Assembly: GCF_964204645.1 (NCBI RefSeq)
Contig: NC_134027.1
Span: 7,304,485-7,368,484, forward strand
Source: Tubulanus polymorphus
Lineage: Eukaryota > Nemertea > Palaeonemertea > Tubulaniformes > Tubulanidae
Direction: 5' to 3'
DNA: 64,000 bases
Below the pieces are notes generated by a model, which worked only from the letters and a program-made list of their open reading frames with translations, had not been told where the DNA came from and ran no database searches. Positions 59,001 through 64,000 of this stretch are shown here, piece by piece; position 1 is the stretch's first letter; every line of letters starts with the position of its first letter. A program made the translations under genes and the position numbers.

Positions 59001-62000
59001 GTTTAGTACTAATTCACTGATATCATTTGTTAGAAATCACAAATTTAAAAGCTACCTCCAGTTGTCCACGGCTTGATACTGCTGATTCAGTACCGAATGG
59101 TGTCACATGAATAAGATGAAACTCGCAATGATGAATCGGCATTAAACTGTAAAAAACAGAAAAAAACAAATCATAGCTATCTGGTAATACAAATCATTAT
59201 TTAGGTGACCACTTTTATTTAACTTGCTTTTTCCCTGTTTTTACCCTGAACAGCAAAATAAAAATTTGTTTTTTTCACATTTTCACAATTTCCAAGGCAT
59301 TTGGCTAATTAATTCTAGGGACAATATTTTACTTCAATCAATTTTGCCCTCAGTGATGAAAGATTTGATATAATAGCATCAAAATTATTTTATCCCTGAA
59401 ACCAGCTCCAGAGCTGGAAAGAATAGCCCTTACATATCTCTACTTGATGCATTAAAATACATATCTCTCTTTACTTGATGTATCAGAATATAATGAGAAG
59501 ACTTATGATTTGCAACCTTTACACATTTTTATCATCAACAGATGAAAGGTGGTGCATTCACTGCAAAGGGCACTATACATCAGTATTGATTAAGCGATAA
59601 ACTATGGATAACAAACCAAACATGCAGAAATGCTGAATAACCTTGAAGTCTATGGAAATTAATGTTTGCATCTGCCACTCTAAATGAAGATAAAATTCCG
59701 CTAAAGAGCTGATTTCATCCCCAATGCTAAGTGAGCTGACTGGAGAATTCAATTTAATTCTCCCAATTATGTAAATACTGGTATTTATAATTTGAATTTA
59801 AAGTTTTTTTATATTCAGGTTCGGAAGAAAACCTTAAAAAGTGTACAGGAATTGATATGCTAGATTCCTGAATAGTTATAAATTTCTTTATTCATTTCAT
59901 GATCATCATAAACAAAACTTGTGACATCACTTTGTATTCATTTATCAAGGCCTATCTATCAATTTTCATTTCAGGAACAGAAAAAAATTATTCAAAAAGA
60001 TAATTCGGGGGCTGTGATATAAAGCTTCGAGCCAGTGTAAACTGGAGACCTATTTAGATGAAATTACTAATCTTAATTTGGTAAACCTTGAAAATAATTC
60101 TGTTCACGGCAATAATTTCCGAAATTTGTCTGAGTTCAAACTACTTCTTAATCACAATCTGGATGGGCGTTGGACTAATAAAACTTTAAAAGTACACGAG
60201 TATGACGTAATTCTTTATCAAGTAGTTGTTTTGCCTAAGCACACATTGCCTACTTTAATAATAACTGCGGGGAACGTGAAAAAGTCGCCAAAGGAATGAA
60301 CTGAAGATGATTGAGCACTTAGTAAGCAGACGGGAAATGGGATTCATCATCTACCGAGTCAATATAATTCGAGTTGGTATTAGTGAATTATTTATCAGGT
60401 GCGCAAAGGAGAGAAATTCGAACCATTCGCAAAAAGGAGAACGAACCAGTCGCAGTAGAGCGACTCAGCAGATGGTTTCTAAACGCCGAATGACGTGCTG
60501 TATGAACACAGATAAGATAGGCCTACAACTTTGATACGAAAGCATGAGACGAACCGAAGACGAAACCGAATCAAGGGAGATTTTCTCCTATAATCCTGAT
60601 GGGTATTATTCACAATACGGACGTGAAAATGTCGATAAGAAAATGCCATCGGAAAATGAAACGAAAGAAAGAGAACGTCAACTAAAGTGGAAAAGCATTC
60701 GTAAAACAATTCGTCAGTTTCTGACAGACACAACTGCTCACGGAGTTCCCAGAACGGTTTCGGCTAAATCGGTTTATCGTCGGGTTTTCTGGATTTGCAT
60801 CATATTCATCGCGCTTATGATGAACCTGATGCACTTATCACTGCTAGTTACGCAGTATCTACGTTTTCCATCCGAGGAGGTGACAAAGGTACAATACGGA
60901 TGGGTCGAATTTCCATCGGTTACACTCTGTAACATTAAAGCGATGTCGACAACGCAAAAATATGATGTAATGTTACGAAATACATCATCGAAATTTTATG
61001 TTTACACGCAAAAATTGAAAGAATTCGCATATTTCTTAGAAAACAACGCCACTCATATTGGAAGTAAAGAACTGGAAAAGTTGAAAAATCTCTATGAAGC
61101 TATGCGTACACCTGAAGGATATTTCACTTATATCGGACCGGAAGAAGCAAAACTAGCCGGACAAACTGCCCAGGATATGATACTCAGTTGCAAGTTCAAC
61201 TTTATGCCTTGTTCATGGCAAAATTTCACGTATTACCAACATCCGACATTCTATAACTGCTATACGTTCAATGGAAAAATGACCAAAGACAGTCTGGTGA
61301 CCAGAACGACAGGTCCGATGGCTGGACTTTCCCTAATCATTTATCTGGAAGCTGACGTCAATGGCATACTCAATGGAAGCTATTATAAATCATCGCCAGT
61401 AGAAAATGCAGGTAAATATTCAATAGATTGTGAGTTAATGGATTCTTAAACAAACTCAGAATTCATTACTTGAGAAATAAATAATTCTTACCACACAAAA
61501 TGATCTAATGGAGGGAGAGAACATAATACCCAGTATAACCAATAATGGGACATACCGTTATGTGGAACTTCAATTACTTGTCTCAATCATAGCTCTTGTA
61601 GTTTATCAAACAGTTACAGTAAATCATATTTAGTAGGCTAAACATTATTCTATGACTAAATTCAAATCATTGTAGGAGGACTCCGTGTTGTAGTGCATAG
61701 TCCACAGACTCGACCAGCCCCAGTAGACAGTGGAGTTGACGTTCCCCCAGGATATTCAACGTCTGCCAAAGTTAACGTCATCAACATGGAACGTTTATCA
61801 GCTCCAGTTGGAAACTGTACTAATCAAGTTTATCAGCCAAAACTGCCAACGTTTTACTACAACCGTGAAACATGCATGCTTCTTTGTCAACAAGAATATG
61901 TCATGAAAAAATGTGGATGTCAAACGTCGACTTTGCCAACACCTCTCAACATTAAAAGCGATTACTGCGGCAATGGCTTCAATTTAACTCGACTGAATGA

Positions 62001-63913
62001 AAAGTATAAATGCGTAATGACTGCATTGCGAGATTTTGCATGCAATGACACAGGACGGACCCAATGCTACTGTAATCAACGATGTTTGGAAAGTGTCTAT
62101 CGCACTGATGTTTCATATTCATATTGGCCACTTGATTATTATCAGGCCAGTTTCTTCAATACCTACGTCAGACAAAATCCGAACCGAAATGGCCTGAAAG
62201 CCTACAAAAACTTGAGTAATTTCACCGATGACGAACTGATTAAAGGTGGACATATACGCCGCAATTTTCTACGTTTCAATATTTTCATGCAAGAATTGAG
62301 TGTCGAACAACGCCGCGAAAAACAAGGTTACGAACTGCAGAATTTGTTTTCAGATATCGGAGGAACTTTAGGACTCTGGATTGGCGTTTCAATCATTACC
62401 ATTATTGAACTCATAGAATTGCTGATCAAAGTTGTGATGAAAGCTTGCGGTCAAATTGGCAATGGCAGTGCCGAATTAGTTAGAAATGAAGAATCCCAAC
62501 GAGGAAATTGCCGAAATCAAGACAGAGCCTGGCATATAAGTTTTACGAACTGAAATTGATTACAAATAAAGATATATCTTGCAATTCATCAACATTATCT
62601 TGGCAATGCTTATAAATAGATATTTAAGATTAATTATGTGATATTGACTCATTTTACATTTTACAAAAAATGTGCCATTCAAATCTGTCAATTCAATATT
62701 GGAAAAACAACTGTTATGTAATGAATGTAGGTTTCAATAAATGCCGGTGAAATGAAATAGAAATACCTTGCACAAAATGCTGCTAATGTTTTATCACTTA
62801 ACAACTATTGTACACCCGCGTACACTTACTTGTCAGTATTAGCCGCCAGTTTATTTTGTTGATGAATGAAGTTCATCATACTATCACATAATTTTCTTGC
62901 ATAGGCATCACTGAAATAAGATTTTATGTGGAGAAATTATGGAAAGAAACCATAGAGCTTGTAGGCCTAGATAAAATTTACATTCAGTTTAAAATAATAA
63001 AACTTTTAAGATACCTTTTTATTGGTGACAAACAGATAATTCGTCCTCGATTGAGTACTTCAGATGCAATTTCAGTCATTGATGTGCGCAGTTTGTGCTG
63101 TGATATGCTTGGCTCTGAGAGACATTGTACTGCCTGGTTCAATCCTATTAGAATATTGTCCTCATGACGTTTTGCAGACTTCGATGGTGGACCTACTTGG
63201 GCTAAGTTCAATAAAACCTACATCAAAGAAATCTTTTATTTCAGTGCTGCAGCTTATTCAAAGTACCGGGTATAAAATTTGCGGATCATTAATGATGATA
63301 AAAAGATGGAACAACAAACCTGCTGTAAATTCTGTTCATTTGGTGCCCAAGAATTCAAACTGGAAGATTTCGAGTCACTTACAATAAACTGAATCTGAAA
63401 TGAAGCAATCACTTTTAATTGGAGAATTTTTATCGAAGATCTTTACTTCTAGGCTTCAAAATCATGCATACCAAGCTTGCATTCTCAATGTATTTTGACA
63501 GTGACCAATTGACAATATTCAAAAGATAAATTTGGATTTCATGATATTTATCATTCTTCAAGAATTCAATATTCTTATCTGTGATACTGAAATTCCAACT
63601 CGAAAGTATCAAACTATCCGGTAAATCAGTAAACAATGTACATTCCCAGATAGGGTTTTTTAATTGATGACACCAAATTGAATCGCAAACTCACAAGTTT
63701 ATCACATGGATAAATATCCCAGATGATTCGCGCAAACTCAATCGCTGCTTCGACATTAGCGGTCCATAAGGTTTTCGTAACGGGTGCTAAAGGAATGATT
63801 CCAGGGGCTCGTCCTTTTTGCAAGACATCAAACTCAGTACTCTGTTTCGATGATGTAAGTAGATGAGGATCGTGGTCTAGTACAATTACAGTTTTGTGAG
63901 AATGTGGATACAT
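56059..63913 (-). CDS. INTS13: Integrator complex subunit 13 (Asunder), about 16 exons
   Basis: Subunit of the Integrator complex (snRNA 3' processing, enhancer functions), also known as Asunder for dynein/mitotic phenotypes. Exons run right to left: 63913-63695 ([40 protein letters not shown]), about 63387-63320 ([20 protein letters not shown]), about 63222-63016 ([16 protein letters not shown]), about 62912-62829 ([16 protein letters not shown]), about 59147-59056 ([19 protein letters not shown]), then 58.9-57.6 kb (57999-57844: [40 protein letters not shown]), 56945-56733 ([20 protein letters not shown]), and finally about 56200-56059 ([20 protein letters not shown], stop at 56059). The VWA-like N-terminus and the C-terminal HAEFAGR block match the family. 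The 3.7-kb intron between 62.83 and 59.15 kb contains a whole channel gene on the other strand. Several exon limits are approximate. Confidence 0.92.
59160..60543. other. INTS13 intron segment upstream of nested channel
   Basis: No conserved exon. Should hold the promoter and 5' UTR of the channel gene. A small frame at 60078-60299 shows no domain. Confidence 0.45.
60544..62553 (+). CDS. DEG/ENaC-family sodium channel subunit (FaNaC/ASIC-like), nested gene
   Basis: Amiloride-type cation channel subunit, trimeric at the plasma membrane. Exons 60544-61411 and 61676-62553 give 581 residues. Cytoplasmic N-terminus; TM1 ([20 protein letters not shown]), then [18 protein letters not shown] (family FPxVTxC motif); a long extracellular domain with many cysteines ([27 protein letters not shown]); the [12 protein letters not shown] block; [20 protein letters not shown] with the GxS-type selectivity filter before TM2 ([10 protein letters not shown]). 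The position after TM2 has no obvious degenerin residue. Ligand (peptide, proton or none) cannot be told. Poly(A) signal at 62565. It lies wholly within one INTS13 intron on the opposite strand. Confidence 0.92.
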
Positions 63914-64000
63914 AACAATTGAAATCTGAAATTTGAAATTATCATCCTTTGAGTATTGAAGGACGTAAATAAATGAATGGAGTAGGCCTAAAGCCTACGC
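63914..64000. other. INTS13 5' end
   Basis: Presumed 5' UTR/promoter of INTS13 on the minus strand; nothing recognised. The window ends here. Confidence 0.4.

Noticed and set aside
60078-60534. Small frames upstream of the channel gene as extra exons
   Set aside because: No donor sites join them in phase to the channel start, and the ATG at 60544 gives a normal N-terminus.

Overview
The window looks like nuclear DNA of a marine invertebrate, most likely a lophotrochozoan such as a mollusc, brachiopod or annelid. The reasons are genes with many short exons and GT/AG introns, metazoan genes (ALG13, SENP8/NEDP1, WASHC4/SWIP, CBLL1/Hakai, INTS13/Asunder), a DEG/ENaC-type channel, and a heavy load of DIRS, Polinton and foldback elements. 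The species cannot be read from the sequence.

Left third (1-18.4 kb) is repeat country. A non-coding transcript unit with duplicated exon-like blocks (1-1.8 kb) is followed by a decayed DIRS retrotransposon (RT, RNase H and tyrosine recombinase, about 1.85-5.6 kb), a 2-kb dispersed repeat (5.67-7.7 kb), and two copies of a second DIRS family placed tail to tail as a huge inverted repeat (7.76-12.54 kb). Next come a foldback element carrying a 130-bp minisatellite (13.2-13.9 kb), a tandem satellite (14.9-15.8 kb), a paralogue of the duplicated-exon unit (15.8-16.8 kb), and the start of a second copy of the dispersed repeat.

Centre (18.410-34.847 kb) is one complete AT-rich Maverick/Polinton: an endogenous virus-like element with about 85-bp terminal inverted repeats and a 6-bp target duplication. 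It sits inside the second copy of the dispersed repeat, and the intact copy at 5.67-7.7 kb shows what the empty site looked like. It carries protein-primed family B DNA polymerase, retroviral-type integrase with a chromodomain, A32/FtsK-type packaging ATPase, double jelly-roll major capsid protein, a penton-like minor capsid protein, a zinc-finger/zinc-ribbon protein and several small membrane proteins. Three features stand out. The polymerase contains an intein exactly in its catalytic motif C. Nearly every gene starts in a shared T-tract plus TA(T/A)ATAAATG box resembling poxvirus late promoters. The polymerase frame is interrupted by eight stops (seven TAA, one TAG), whereas the major capsid protein and the ATPase are open.

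Right half (36-64 kb) is ordinary host gene space: ALG13 (+), single-exon SENP8 (+), WASHC4 (+, about 30 exons, with an unusual polyproline C-terminus), CBLL1/Hakai (-, 5' exon not found), a GFO/IDH/MocA oxidoreductase (+), and INTS13/Asunder (-). A complete DEG/ENaC channel gene is nested on the opposite strand inside an INTS13 intron. The introns and spacers hold several foldback/MITE elements and two pogo/Tigger-like MITEs with TA flanks.
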